Shown: positions 10,801-25,800, counted from the stretch's first letter. The stretch: 64,000 nucleotides of DNA from Pisaster brevispinus (GCA_023634235.1 JAMKCF010000002.1:7572722-7636721), one strand, 5' to 3'. Made by a program: numbers and translations. The notes: generated from the sequence alone by a model not told the origin.

Positions 10801-13800
10801 ATTATAATGAGAGTTGACTGTAATAGAGTACACATATTTGAAACATTAAATTCAGTATTGGATATGGGAAAACAAATCAATTGTTTAAACCTTGACTGAC
10901 CAAAGATTGTATGTACAGATTCACAAAGGATACACAGTTCCACAGTTTTTAAGTAATTTTTAAAAACTGCATAAATAAAAAAAACTTTCTCAGATGTAGC
11001 CCAGTATCATTATTGTAGCTGGCTTGCTCAGTAAAATCCTGATCAGCAAGGACTGGTAACATTGTGCCACACATTTCAACTGAAAGTCTGTATTGGTGTT
11101 TGCTATGTATTATCAAAAGCCTGCCCCTTAAATATGTGACAATATTAATGCTGGATTAGTCTAAGAAGTTCAATTTGAACAGTCACTCGTGGCTCAGAAA
11201 GGCAATGTTTAAGAAATTGATTAAATCTAACTCAATGGCTCATTACATGTAAGAACTTTGTGTGTTCCAAACAAGTAAGGTACTTACCACAATAGAGAAA
11301 TTTCACAAGTGTACAGATATGGTTATATGGCTTCTGATTGTCAACCCCTAACAAAGATATTGACTAATAGGGAGACCACCAACATAGGGCTGGATAGCTC
11401 AGTTGGTAGAGCGCTCGTACATTAATCAGAAGGTCATTGGTTCATGTCCTGCTCCAGTCAATTTGTTGTTTGTTCAAAACCCATTTTTTATTTTTTATTT
11501 ACCCAGTCAGTTTCCCTTGTGGCTTATTACTTGAAGTTTACAGATACAGATACAAGAATGTAAAACATGGATGCAATGGTTACATGTCACTTGGACACAC
11601 AAAGAGTGTACATGGATCTCTGTATGTTTATGCGTAGACCATGTTGGTAAAACCTCTCTAATTGAACCTTTAAAGAGACTGCCTCGCTATGGAATTGACT
11701 TAGTGCATGAGTGTTATCTGCTGTCAATAATTGTAATTTGTCATTACCACAGGACTCTGTTGTTTCTTCAGTGCATCCAAACAAGGTTTCTTATATGAGA
11801 TGCAGCCTAGGCCACGTTTACTTACTGAATACACCTACAAGGCTGATGCTGTACAAGTTCAGGCAGGCCATAGTCTATTGTTTGCTCTCACACAAAATGG
11901 TCTAGAAACATACACATTGCACACACTGGCTGCAGCATTGCTTAATATGGATCCTGTTGATAACATACAAAATGTAAGTTGTAATTCTTTGTTTAGTGAA
12001 TGATTTAAAGGCAATGCAGAGAAAGAAGAAAGACTTTTTAAGGTACATGTAATTGTAATTGTTCATCCATCATTGCTTAGTTTGGTCGTGTTTCTGCCAG
12101 TGATCTCCAGAAGCTGAATTCTGTTGTTCGATCAGCAGAAAGGATAACTAGTACAGACTGCCCTCACTGGAGTCAATTTATTATGACAGACTGTGTAAAC
12201 GCACTAGATCTATAATGCAGGATGAGTTTCACCCAGCTGCAGAATATTTCCAATTCCTTCCGTCCAACCGTCGTTTTAAGTATTTTAAAGGTAGTAAGCA
12301 GTTCACTGATAGTTTTTATCCTCGCCCAGTTTGTGTTTTTAATGGGATCTAGTTTGTCTCTATGTCGGTTTTCTTCTGCTATTGTTGTATTTTTTAAATT
12401 CTTTGTTTAGTGTTTGTTGTAATTTATAGGTGCACTACAATTTCTGATGTTATGGTTTTTAACTTTTTAAACATTGGCTGAGTAAATTGTTATCTTATCT
12501 TATCTTATCTTATCTTATCTTATCTTATCTTATCTTATCTTATCTTACATGTATATACCAATTGCTTCCATCTTCTAACTTGGCTTTGCGTCTTGACAAA
12601 AGTTTGTCCAGATTACACATCAGAATAATTCTCTTCTTCCATTTCCAGACACTAAATATTCGTGTCAGTTTCCCTTGTGGTTTATTATACCTGAAAATAT
12701 TTGTAATAACTCTGAAAAGGGTGTCAGGATCAAATTTGTCAGACCTTTGGTCCTTTGTTGTTATTTCGTTCTAATCAGATTTTCTGTAGTGTAAATATTG
12801 CTGTATGATCAAGAGTGCATCATACAATGTTTACATGTGAGACTCGTATAAAAGTAGGTGGTAGTGGGTACATGACCCTAAGGGGAACGATATAGGTTTG
12901 CTCCTAGGGGGGGGGGGGGGGCGGTGTAGGTTTGCCCAAAGGGGGGCGGTGTAGGTTTGCCATGAGGGGGGCGTTGTAGGTTTGGTAGTGTGTACATGAC
13001 CCTGAGGGGGACAGTGTAGGGTTGGTAGTTGTTCCATCACCCTGAGGGGGGGGGGGGGGGGGGGGTGTAGAGTTGGTAGTTGTTCCATCACCCTGAGGGG
13101 GACAGTGTAGGGTTGGTAGTTGTTCCATCACCCTGAGGGGGACAGTGTAGGGTTGGTAGTTGTTCCATCACCCTGAGGGGGACAGTGTAGGGTTGGTAGT
13201 TGTTCCATCACCCTGAGGGGGACAGTGTAGGGTTGGTAGTTGTTCCATCACCCTGAGGGGGACAGTGTAGGGTTGGTAGTTGTTCCATCACCCTGAGGGG
13301 GACAGTGTAGGGTTGGTAGTTGTTCCATCACCCTGAGGGGGGCAGTGTATGGTTGGTAGTTGTTCCATCACCCTGAGGGGGACAGTGTAGGGTTGGTAGT
13401 TGTTCCATCACCCTGAGGGGGACAGTGTAGGGTTGGTAGTTGTTCCATCACCCTGAGGGGGACAGTGTAGGGTTGGTAGTTGTTCCATCACCCTGAGGGG
13501 GACAGTGTAGGGTTGGTAGTTGTTCCATCACCCTGAGGGGGACAGTGTAGGGTTGGTAGTTGTTCCATCACCCTGAGGGGGACAGTGTAGGGTTGGTAGT
13601 TGTTCCATCACCCTGAGGGGGACAGTGTAGGGTTGGTAGTTGTTCCATCACCCTGAGGGGTCAGTGTAGGGTTGGTAGTTGTTCCATCACCCTGAGGGGG
13701 ACAGTGTAGGGTTGGTAGTTGTTCCATCACCCTGAGGGGGACAGTGTAGGGTTGGTAGTTGTTCCATCACCCTGAGGGGGGCAGTGTAGGGTTGGTACAT

Positions 13801-16800
13801 GTAGTTGTTCCATCACCCTGAGGGGGACAGTGTAGGGTTGGTAGTTGTTCCATCACCCTGAGGGGGGCAGTGTAGGGTTGGTAGTTGTTCCATCACCCTG
13901 AGGGGGACAGTGTAGGGTTGGTAGTTGTTCCATCACCCTGAGGGGGACAGTGTAGGGTTGGTAGTTGTTCCATCACCCTGAGGGGGGACAGTGTAGGGTT
14001 GGTAGTTGTTCCATCACCCTGAGGGGGGCAGTGTAGGGTTGGTAGTTGTTCCATCACCCTGAGGGGGACAGTGTAGGGTTGGTAGTTGTTCCATCACCCT
14101 GAGGGGGACAGTGTAGGGTTGGTAGTTGTTCCATCACCCTGAGGGGGGTGGTGTAGAGTTGGTAGTTGTTCCATCACCCTGAGGGGGACAGTGTAGGGTT
14201 GGTAGTTGTTCCATCACCCTGAGGGGGACAGTGTATGGTTGGTAGTTGTTCCATCACCCTGAGGGGGACAGTGTAGGGTTGGTAGTTGTTCCATCACCCT
14301 GAGGGGGACAGTGTAGGGTTGGTAGTTGTTCCATCACCCTGAGGGGGACAGTGTAGGGTTGGTAGTTGTTCCATCACCCTGAGGGGGACAGTGTAGGGTT
14401 GGTAGTTGTTCCATCACCCTGAGGGGGACAGTGTAGGGTTGGTAGTTGTTCCATCACCCTGAGGGGGACAGTGTAGGGTTGGTAGTTGTTCCATCACCCT
14501 GAGGGGGACAGTGTAGGGTTGGTAGTTGTTCCATCACCCTGAGGGGGGCAGTGTAGGGTTGGTAGTTGTTCCATCACCCTGAGGGGGACAGTGTAGGGTT
14601 GGTAGTTGTTCCATCACCCTGAGGGGGACAGTGTAGGGTTGGTAGTTGTTCCATCACCCTGAGGGGGACAGTGTAGGGTTGGTAGTTGTTCCATCACCCT
14701 GAGGGGGACAGTGTAGGGTTGGTAGTTTTTCCATCACCCTGAGGGGGACAGTGTAGGGTTGGTAGTTGTTCCATCACCCTGAGGGGGACAGTGTAGGGTT
14801 GGTAGTTGTTCCATCACCCTGAGGGGGACAGTGTAGGGTTGGTAGTTGTTCCATCACCCTGAGGGGGACAGTGTAGGGTTGGTAGTTGTTCCATCACCCT
14901 CTGGGGGACAGTGTATAGTGGTAGTGGGTACACAGCCTATTCTGTTGTGTTTGGCATTGAAATTGTTGTAAAGTTCAGCCTTGTTCATACTTCGCATGGA
15001 AGCAAATGAGAAGCGAATGAGAAGCAAATTTCAGTGACGCTGATAATTTGGTACATGTTGTTTTTCGTTGTGTTACAAGGAGATTTGCTTCACCATTGCC
15101 ATTTTCAGGAACTGGGCTCTAGTATGAACCAGGCTTTAGTATTCCTAACTGGTTTTCATACTGGTTTTGTTCTTTTTCTGGCCCTTTGTTCCATGATTGT
15201 TCATCCTGGCTGTCATGAATAATGTCTCTGAATTCTTCTGACCTACATGAGACTTTGGTTTTGCCTTATGATAGAGAATTAGTAACGGTACAAGTTGTTA
15301 GTTTGTTTGTTTTCCAAATTGACAGACGGCAAGGGACTAGACTTTGACACTAAGTTGTATAATCAGCACTCATTTTAGCATTCTGTTTGGATTAGTCAAA
15401 TTATAGATCAGACCAGGGGGCTTCTCTGTTCTGACCAATGCCTTAGTCAGTAGAGAGGACCAATCAGGGTGTTACAATTGCAATGAATATTTAAATCATT
15501 TTCTCTCATCATGGGGGCATGTTTATAACACCTATCACACCTATTGGTCATCAGAGCGTACCATTCTGACTTGTAACACTGAAACACAGCTTGAATCTTA
15601 TTACAGGCATGTCCTCCTGCCACATTAGATGTCAGTTTGGTTGGTCTTGAGCCATATCTAGGCTTGACTCAACTTGCAGTTAGTAAGGACCATGTTATGC
15701 TGCTGTCAAGGACAAGAGACTCTACAAACCCACCGTCTCCAAATAAAAGGTATGCACTGTATATAATAGTAATAATAATTTATTCATTTATATAGCGCAA
15801 ATTCCAATATAATTTTGTTCAAATGCGCTGAACAATAAAATATGAATAATGAAAATTTTAAAAACGAGAAAATACACTATTAAAAAAAATTCCCGCTATT
15901 ACACACATTAAAATGAATTAAGGTAACAGCAATACAATTACTTTAAAATATCATGCTGCAGGGGTTGAAATTAAATTAAATTGCTACTAGCCAGCAGGGA
16001 CAGTTGGGGGAAAACAATTACTGGCCAATCACAAAATTTGGTGGCTCAAAATATAACTTTGTATTGTAAAACTGTTCAGCATCATTACGGAGAGTTAAAA
16101 AGTCACTGTTGTATTTTCGTCTGTTTTGTCATCTGGCAGTAAGCCTTTGTGCTATTATTGTTAATTTTTTCAAGCAATCACCACGGGGGAAAACAAATTG
16201 AGAGAAACAAACCTTACATTATGTACTGTCAAATAATTTTTAATTCATCCTGGTATCCTAAATTTTTAATTCATCCTGGTACCATTTATGGTTATTTTTG
16301 TAAATTGTGTAGCTGTTTCTGAAAGGGTCGTTTACACACAAGACACAGAACCGTCCATTGTTTTTCAGAAACAAAATTTAGAGTTGACAAAAAAGGTTCA
16401 CACAATCGAACATGTGATCGCATCTTCATCAATGCATTTTGACTACAGGAAATTCCCCCGCAAAAAAACCCACACATACAATAAAACAAAACAAAATCAA
16501 ACAGGAAACAAATCTTACATTATACAGTAAAATACTCTTCTTGTTCATCCATGGTATCCTAATTTGTGTCATTTTTGTAAAATAAAGCTTACATGATGTG
16601 TAGTTTTTCATAAACTTGCTAAAATTTTTGAGGAATTGTGCTCTGCAGACCATGCTGTCGACAGAATTTGCGCGCGGACCAGGGACGACAGAATGCTGTA
16701 TATGGTTTTAGCGCGCGCGCACCAGTTTTAATGATTATTGCAATTTTAGGGAATAACTGTTTTTCCCAAATATGAACAGACACGTGAAGTCTTTGCTCAA

Positions 16801-19800
16801 GGCCTTTGTAACTGGTTTTGTATGCTATCACATAATGCGCTGATAAATTTCACGAATAGAGGGCATTTAGTTTCATGCAATTAAATTGTTCTGAAACACC
16901 CTCTAGCGTTCAATGTTTCTTGCATTTATTGTATTACACAAAGTAAAAAGGTAACAAAGACTACAAGTCTGTAAATGGGAGACGATGTGACTGTTTGTTT
17001 GTCGCATGGGGTTGTGCATTGTGTACAACCGCATCATGGTCTGCGTTTCGTGGCACTTTCAAGTAAATTTTTGGGGGGTAAAATCCAAACCATAAAAATG
17101 TCAACGGACGTATAACTGGCTGGACAATCCTGAAGGATTCAGCGATATTTTGAGCAAGATAATTAATCAGTTTTAGTGACTTTGGTGGCCCGAAGATGTT
17201 TTCAGTGGTCTCGGGCCAGTGGGCCACCATAAATTTTGACCCCTGTGCTGTGCAAAAGAGCTCGTACTGCTGAGCTGGTTTACTTTCCTCTTTTTTTATT
17301 TTTGTTGTTGGTTTTTTGAGGTAGGGGGTTTCCTTCCAATCTGTTGCTTCTTTGATGTCAGAGAATTATTTTTAGGGCAACCAAAATTAGCTTTAGATCG
17401 TGGTGCAATTTATCATCCTAGTGTAATTTTAGGCGTGTTGTGTCCGAGCGACTAGCACTGAACTCAAGCTCTAGTGTTTCTGACCAGCGGAGTGTGGCTG
17501 AATATTTAATTTCAGTCAGAATGGTCAATATGCTCATTAGTTTTATATTGATCAGTTGTAATTCTGTATGTTTCACCATGTTTCATTCTTCAGATAAATT
17601 TTATTTTGTTGAATAGTGGTATGGGTATCTCCAGTAAATCTAACACCATGTACATACATGAGAAGTCTGCTCCTACGGTTGTGTTCAAGTCATTAATGGA
17701 GCTTGGTGAACGTTACCAACATTCCAGCCCATCTGCCTATCTTCAATGCATGCTGGAAGGTCATCTGCTGCTCAGAACAGCAATGACTTCGGGAAGACTA
17801 AACAATGCCCCACAAGGAACTGTGTCAGGTTTGTTGAAAAATAAATAGGGATAAATTAGATGACGCATATCTTTGAAGCATTTCTTCAATCATAATTTAG
17901 AGAATGTGTGTTTGATATGTGGGTCATTCCGTGCCAACTCACCCGATGGGTTGGCAGGCTCCGTCTCAGATTTTGCTAATTTTTTTTTAAACAATCCTCT
18001 ATGGGTGCCATGAACACATGCAAAATTTTAGAATCCTACTCCTCATAATTTTTGAGATATGACCCCATAAAAAATAAAGCCCCACCCCTTCAAATTGACT
18101 TTTTGTGTTTTCGGCATTTTTAGAGGTCTGTATCTACAAATGGAGATAAGATATATAGCTACAAATTAATTTGAAGGGTATCTGGTATCCCATCAATTAA
18201 ATTATACTGTCAAAAGTAGCACAGGTCATTTATATATCACGGTGTAGGTCTTTAAAAACAGACATTTCAGCCTGCGTGATGACTTTTCGTCATTTTTGAA
18301 ACCCCCTAGAGCCCAATTGAAATATCCTATGCTTTTATATTACATTTGGTTATAAACTAGGTGCATATGTGTGACCTGATATGAGGATAGACCAATCACA
18401 CCTTTGATGGGTACTTGGCAGGGGTCTGAATATGGGTCCACCTGTAAAAATGCCAAAAAATGCCTTTTTCAAGTGGTTATTTGACAATGTGGGACATTAC
18501 TGACATATTTACAAATTTTTCCCAATAACACTTTGTATCCAGTCTACTTGTGTGAGAAAAAAAAAAACGGTTTTTCAACTCCTTCACATAAAAATAAAAT
18601 AGTGAATATGCCTAGATTAAGGTATTTGCTGTGTATGCTGTTTAATGACAGCACTTGTTTACAAGAGAGCCACAGAGCCTGCACTTCTGCAGGCATTGTT
18701 TGTACACTACGGAAGCGCCACTTGAATAAAAAAAATCCCGCTCTTATCATGTACGTACACAATAACTATCATGTACGTACATGATACATACATTATATCT
18801 ATCATGTGTGTACACATTAACTCCAGACTTAATATCATGTACATACAATGTAGACGTTAACTGTCAGGTTCTTACATAATAATTACCATGTAGGAACATG
18901 ATAATTATCATGTATGTGTACGAACACGATAATTATCCTGTATGTGTACGTACACAATAATTATGATGTATGGACACGATTCTCTTCAGACTTGTCATGT
19001 CTTACACGATATTGTGCAGCATCTCCATGTGAAAAAAACTCCCAAACAACCCCCAGATATATGCTTATATAATTATGGTATATTAATAATTTACAATGAC
19101 AATGGAAACACAGCTTTGTTTGGATTTTATCGGGATGTTAAATAGTTAACACCCAACATGTTTTTGATTATTCTTTCGCATGGAGATGCTGCACAATATT
19201 GTGTCAAACATGATAACTCTGAAAGAGATCAAGTACGTTCATGATAATGATTGCTTACATACACTTACATGATAATTATCGTGTACGTACAAGATAATTA
19301 TCGTGTATGTACATGATCATTATCGTGTACGTACATGATCATTATTGTGTACCTACATGGTACATGTACGAACCCGATAGTTATTGTCTACGTTCATGTT
19401 CAGTATGGAGTTAATGTGTATACATGATAGATACAATGTATGTACAAAAATGTATATGGTATCTTCATGTATGTACATGATAGTTATTGTGTACATACAT
19501 GATAAGAGCGGGATTTTTTTTATTCAATTGGCAGTGATTGGTCTATCCTCATATCAGGTCACACATATGCACCTAGTTTATAACCAAATGTAATATAAAA
19601 GCAATAGGACATTTCACTTGGGCTCTAGGGGGTTTCAAAAATGACGAAAAGTCATCACACAGGCTAAAATGTCCGTTTTTAAAGACCTACACCTGATATA
19701 CAAATGACCTGTGCTACTTTTGACAGTATAATTTAGTTGATGGGATACCAGATACCCTTCAAATTAATTTGTAGCTATATATCTTATCTCTATTTGTAGA

Positions 19801-22800
19801 TACAGACCTCTAAAAATGCCGAAAACACAAAAAGTCAATTTGAAGGGGCGGGGCTTAATTTTTTAGGGGGTCATATCTCAAAAATTATGAGGAGTAGGAT
19901 TCTTAAATTTTGCGTGTGTTCATGGTACCCATAGGGGATCGTTTAAAAAAAATACTAGCAAAATCTGAGACGGAGCCTGCCGAACTTTTCAGGATTTTAG
20001 GTGAGTTGGCACGGAATGACCCACTGTTATCAAGGAAACAATTGAGCTGCAATCAAGTTACAAGGAAACAATCAAGTTGTAACATAAGTAAAACCTCTGT
20101 TGTAAACAAGAATTAATGAATTTGTTTATCGTTATAATTTTTTGTTTAACCCTTTAAGCCTCAGTGGCGTCTTTAGTATACCGTACTTGAGCCCCAATGG
20201 GGACTTTAGTCGCCCAAGATAACACAAAAAGCACTCAAGCTTTTTTAAATGCCATTTGTTAAAAAGGCAGTAGTTTTGTCCATGTTCACCCTCCATACCC
20301 AAGAGTACCATCATTGGAAAGAGAAAGATCAGATCTTTTTAATGATGGTAAAATAAAATTAGGGTTGCTATTATGCAATTACTTCAAACTGGAGTGAAAA
20401 GATCCGAAATGCCAAACACCTACCCAGCGCCATAATTGTGGTTGTGTGAAAAAGAGTGTTTAGGTTTTATACAGAACACACTGGGGAAACAAAGACCAAA
20501 AACTCAGATATTTGGCTGACTTCAATGATTTTTTATTTATACATTAAATTCATTAAGTAAGACAATTTGTACTACTTATTATGCTCTAAAATAAAATCTT
20601 TGAGGTAATAATGGAGTTTGTAAAACTGAACTTTGAACACAAGCTTCCTGCTGTGTGAGAATGTGTGCGTCATGCTTGAGTGGTCAAATAATGTGGGCAC
20701 CAGTGGTCGTTTATGTCAAAAGAACTTGGGGCTAAAAGGGTTAAACACGTGAGTATCCAACCCTTTGTAGGTTTTGACAGTAAAGACTTACATTTTTAGT
20801 TTCATGGAATGTTAAATTTTCATTAATTTGATCTTTTGCCATTGGCTTAATTTCCCACAGCTAGTATATCGACAATAATCTACCTGTTTTTAAATAATAA
20901 ATGGAGCTTCGAATTACTTGACTTCTGTTGAGAATAACCTTTTTTTCTTCATTTAATGTTCTTATATTGGTTGATAGAATCTGCTGATTGTGAAGCATCC
21001 AGTGAGTTACGTTCCCTGTACCTTCAGTCTTGTCTGCAACTGGCTCTGCACTACTGCAGGTAATACATGATAATACCCTATTCAGTCTTGTCTGCAGCTG
21101 GCTCTGCACTACTGCAGGTAATACATGATAATACCCTATTCAGTCTTGTCTGCAATTGGCTCTGCACTACTGCAGGTAATACATGATAATACCCTATTCA
21201 GTCTTGTCTGCAACTGGCTCTGCACTACTGCAGGTAATACATGATAATACCCTATTCAGTCTTGTCTGCAACTGGCTCTGCACTACTGCAGGTAATACAT
21301 GATAATACCCTTTTCAGTCTTGTCTTCAGCTGGCTCTGCACTACTGCAGGTAATACATGATAATACCCTATTCAGTCTTGTCTGCAGCTGGCTCTGCACT
21401 ACTGCAGGTAATACATGATAATACCCTATTCAGTCTTGTCTGCAGCTGGCTCTGCACTACTGCAGGTAATACATGATAATACCCTATTTTCCTGCCTATG
21501 GGACATGGCTTATCTGACTTTCAAAGGTACAAAAACATTACTGCGGGTTATCTAACAATGTGTCTTATCTGGACCCCATTTTATGGCTCTGCTTAACATA
21601 AGCAAAGAATCAGCGCTTACAGAAGCAAGGAATTTTGCTCTTACGCCAAGTATATTTCATGGGTTAGCACTGGTTTAGCAAGGAATTTTTGCTTGTGCTA
21701 TTGCAGAAATTTGGCGCTTGCACAAGAAGCGGAGAATGGTGATCACAAGCGCAGAATTCGGCGGTAAGCAGAGCCATGAAATTGGGTCATTGTATCGCTT
21801 GAGATCATATTAAAATAAGGCCTACACACTAAAGTAGTAGTTTTTAGTATTATGCTAAAGACAAATGTTTCCGAGGAACTGTGCATTGCCAACAAAACTG
21901 CTGTCCAAGATGCAAAGAAGCGATGGTCCATGTTGTACATGGCTTAAGCGCGCACACCAGTGACAAGGCTCTTCAAATTTGGGGGATGTTTTTGTTTTAT
22001 AGAGCATGCGCGAACCAAAAGTGTTTGGTTATCAAGTTGTTAACAAGCTTTTTGTATGTTACCGCGTAATGCGTAGATTTTACCAACGGAAGATGTATGC
22101 TCCCATTCTATTGCATTGAAAGCACCCTCCAGCATTCATGATTGGTTCTTGCCAGAATTGTCATGATTGTAGAATGCAAAATAGCAAGATATTAAAGAAG
22201 ACTAGCAGCCCACTTGTTGGAAATAAAGGGAATGTGTGTGTTCCTGTGTGCTCCATGGATTGTGTGTGAAAGCAATGTCTTTACAAAAAAATCGTGAAAA
22301 TAAAAATAAAAAGAAATTACTTTAAAAAAACAGAATTGATATTTTATTCACTTTTCATGATAAAATAAATCATGATCTCGTCTTGTTATGTTAAGTGTTA
22401 CATACCAACACAATGACCCCTGTGTACATGGTGTAGTGATATACTGACAGTGAGTGGTGCCTGGCAAGCCTCTGAGTGTATGTGGCCATGGTGCATCTTA
22501 TATGGGGGTGCACTTCATATGTTGACACTTGAATTATGTTTCGGTGAATTAGGTTACTGCACCTTGTACATGTAGGTTGATCGCCTTATACTCAGGAAAA
22601 TGTGAAAATAAAAGGAAAGGGTAGTACCAAGCTTTGCCTAAAAAGAGCATTATGCGGTTTCTTATGAAAGGGGCGGGTCATTTGTTTAAGGATTTTCACC
22701 AGATGTATACAAATACTACTTGATTTGAAATGTAACATGAGTTAACCATTGGACTTATATTCCTGATATTACGCCAATAATGTACAATCCACTGTATGTA

Positions 22801-25800
22801 CTAGTATGTACGACATTGTGATTCTCTTTTTCTATGTTTGATATTTGGTGGAAAAACAAATCGTGCCTGAAAGAAATCAACAGACGGAGTGGTGAAGTTG
22901 AAATTATGAAATGTTATCATTTAATGTGATTTATGTATTTGATAATTTCAGAGGAGAAACCCCTAATTGGCATTTGACATTGCCATACTTCAACATGTCA
23001 GAATTACCACTGAACAAAGTCATTGAATGCAGCCCCAAGCCATACACAGCATTTGAGGTAGGATAGTATTCCATGGAATTCCATGATGGCACAAACAAAT
23101 CATTCCGACTAATTCCACTTACCTCAAATCCATTCATCGCACTTACCAGTAGCTTTGTACTTGCCCTATAGCTTTACCTTTGTAAGAAAGTGTACACAAG
23201 CATGCATGATCAGTGAAGCATATCAGTGGTTTTGCATGGGCTCCACAATCTACCAGAGAGTAGGAGGGTCAATGATGAGAGTCAGGATGCCATCTTACAG
23301 TGCGGAAACCAGTCATCTCGCCCCCTGCAAAGTCGCCCCCAGCAAGCTCGCCCCCTACAAAGTCCCCCCTTACATTCAATTATTCACTGGCTCGCAGCGC
23401 GCTTATAATTATTTACAAACTTTCTTTATATTCAATTCATTGGATCATTCATTTAAAGTCGTCACAGTTTTATGCACGATCACAATAATTTTTAATTGCC
23501 GAACTTCTATGCAATTTAGTTCAGTGGCTACTAGTCAAATTCGTTTTAAGCCATCACAATTACTATTAAACAATCTTAAGTTCAGTGGCTAATAGTCAAA
23601 TACGTTTTAAGCCACCACAATTACTACATGTATTAAACAATCTTAAGTTCACCGAGTCTCGGGTGATGGTTCTGGACTGGTTGGCCTAGGTGTAGATGAC
23701 GGTGGTCGTTGGCAACATCGGCAACGCCGTTGGCCTGCAGAGCTTTACATTCAGTTTAGTCATCTCTACATAAATACCTATCTCGGATCAGTGTCCGGAC
23801 CAGAACTCGGTTTGGAAGAACCTCTTAGCTCGGAACCATCTATAATATTAAAACAATCAAGGATTCCAGGAATACTATACAATCGCATTTGCTCAAATAA
23901 CTTTCTTAGTTTCAATATTTAACAAAATCACGTTTGACATGTGGTCTTCTAATTGAAACAAGTCAAAATATCAGTGATCATCATCTGTGGCATAATTCAT
24001 TCTTATTTACAAGCCAGTTCCAGGTAATACATCTTTCCTTTAAATCAAACAATCTACTATTCGTTTTTAGATAATTAGAATGACTCTTAATTCAACACTG
24101 TGATTCTTAGAATTAAACAGTTATAACTTACGGTTGTGGTACTATCGTGGTGTGTCTCATATAGTGGCAACACTGGCCCTGAAAATCATCTCAAAATAGA
24201 CAAATACATAACATAGTATTGTCTTCAACAAGAATTCGCTGCCTGACTCTGTCTGCATTAGCTTTGTGTTTGCTATGCCTGGTGACAATATTTTGAGGCA
24301 CGATCACTCCTCACACCATCTAACTCAAACTTGATTCGAAAATCATCTGATCACCTTCTCTCTCTCTCTCTCTTGGTATACTCTAACTTAATTCACCTGT
24401 TCGCGACTGTTGTCAACGCAGGTCCCTAGCAACTATTGTGAATTTGAATTGTTTCTTTATGATGCAAAGTACATCTTTCTTCAAGCACAACAACCATGGT
24501 TTAAGCAATTGCTGGCTAAAAATAAAGTTAGATCTAAAGTAAAAAGCTGCATGCTGCATGCATCGCTAAACGCTGCTACTGTGGTTTCCTGAGAAACACA
24601 ATCGAGGGATTAAGATTTCAGAGAACTACGGAATTGCATAATAAATTACACAGCTACTGGTAAGAACTGGGTTACACAATGGAAGTACACAGCTACTGGG
24701 TTACACAATGGAAATAAAGTTTCACAGACTCTTCTATTAATCCAATAGGGGTGTTCGGATAATATTCTGACAGTGAATCAGATTGCTGCGTTCTTTAAAA
24801 GATACTTTGTTTGTGATTTTGTTTATCTCTGATGTACTATAGCCTCTTGCTGTTAGTTTTTCAGAGAAATTATTCACTTTGACCAGAAAATCATCTTATT
24901 AGTTATAGTTATTAAGTTGTTTATCCTCAACAAAAATGTATAAAGTCTTTAAGGATTAAATTAATGTTTCTTGAATTTTTTTTTAAAATTAAATACTGAG
25001 TTACATTGGGAGAATTTTTGTCAAAACTTGTTGTTTTTCAATTAGTTATTAAGTTATTTATCCTCAACAAAAAAGTATAAAATCGTTAAGGATTCCCTTT
25101 CTTGAATCAAGTTAAAAACAACAAAATTTCCCCTTAGAAAATCATTGCAACAATAGCAAAAGAATGCATAGGGGCGACTGTGTCAGGGGCGACTTTGTTA
25201 GGGGCGACTCTGTCGGGGGGCGACTCTGGCGAGGGGCGACATTGTAGGGGCGACATTGTGAGGGGGCGAGTTTGTACCTGGAGGGGGCGAGCTTGCTGGG
25301 GGGCAACTTTGCCGGGGGGCGAGATGACTGGCATTCTACAGTGCACTCTTGAACATCATCAATTCATTTCAATTTAATTCAACATCAATCCATTTGCATT
25401 GTTGATTAAGAAAGTTAAAAAAGAGACTTGGCTGCCATATTACAACTTGACAGCATAATTTGGGAAAAATTGATCAGTGCCTTTACAAAATGAATTAGGA
25501 CATGCTGTACTGTTTTGCTGGGGTTCATATTGATACTCAGAATGCATGACTTATCCAAGCAATCATGTTTAACTCCCCTACTGATATAAAAACCTACAGT
25601 AACTAGATGAAGTCAAACCATTTACCATGCTTACATGAAGTTTAATAATCGGATCATTTGGTTTGTTTCTAAAAAATCAAATAATTTTAGTTCATTAATT
25701 AGTTAACTGTGTTTGTGTGCTTCAACAAAACCACTTTGAATATTTGCAGCTATGAACAGTTTAGAATTATGAGTATGTCAATTAATACCTTACCTACACA

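Noticed and set aside
11388..11460. Functional tRNA gene
   Set aside because: Acceptor stem and D arm are good, but anticodon and T stems do not pair and the T loop departs from TTCRANY.
12831..13131. Proline/threonine-rich ORFs on the - strand
   Set aside because: They are translations of the G-rich minisatellite and poly-G runs.
17594..17616. Upstream acceptor for HPS3 exon 9 (cattcttcag)
   Set aside because: It would enter in phase 0 while exon 8 leaves in phase 2, giving an immediate stop.
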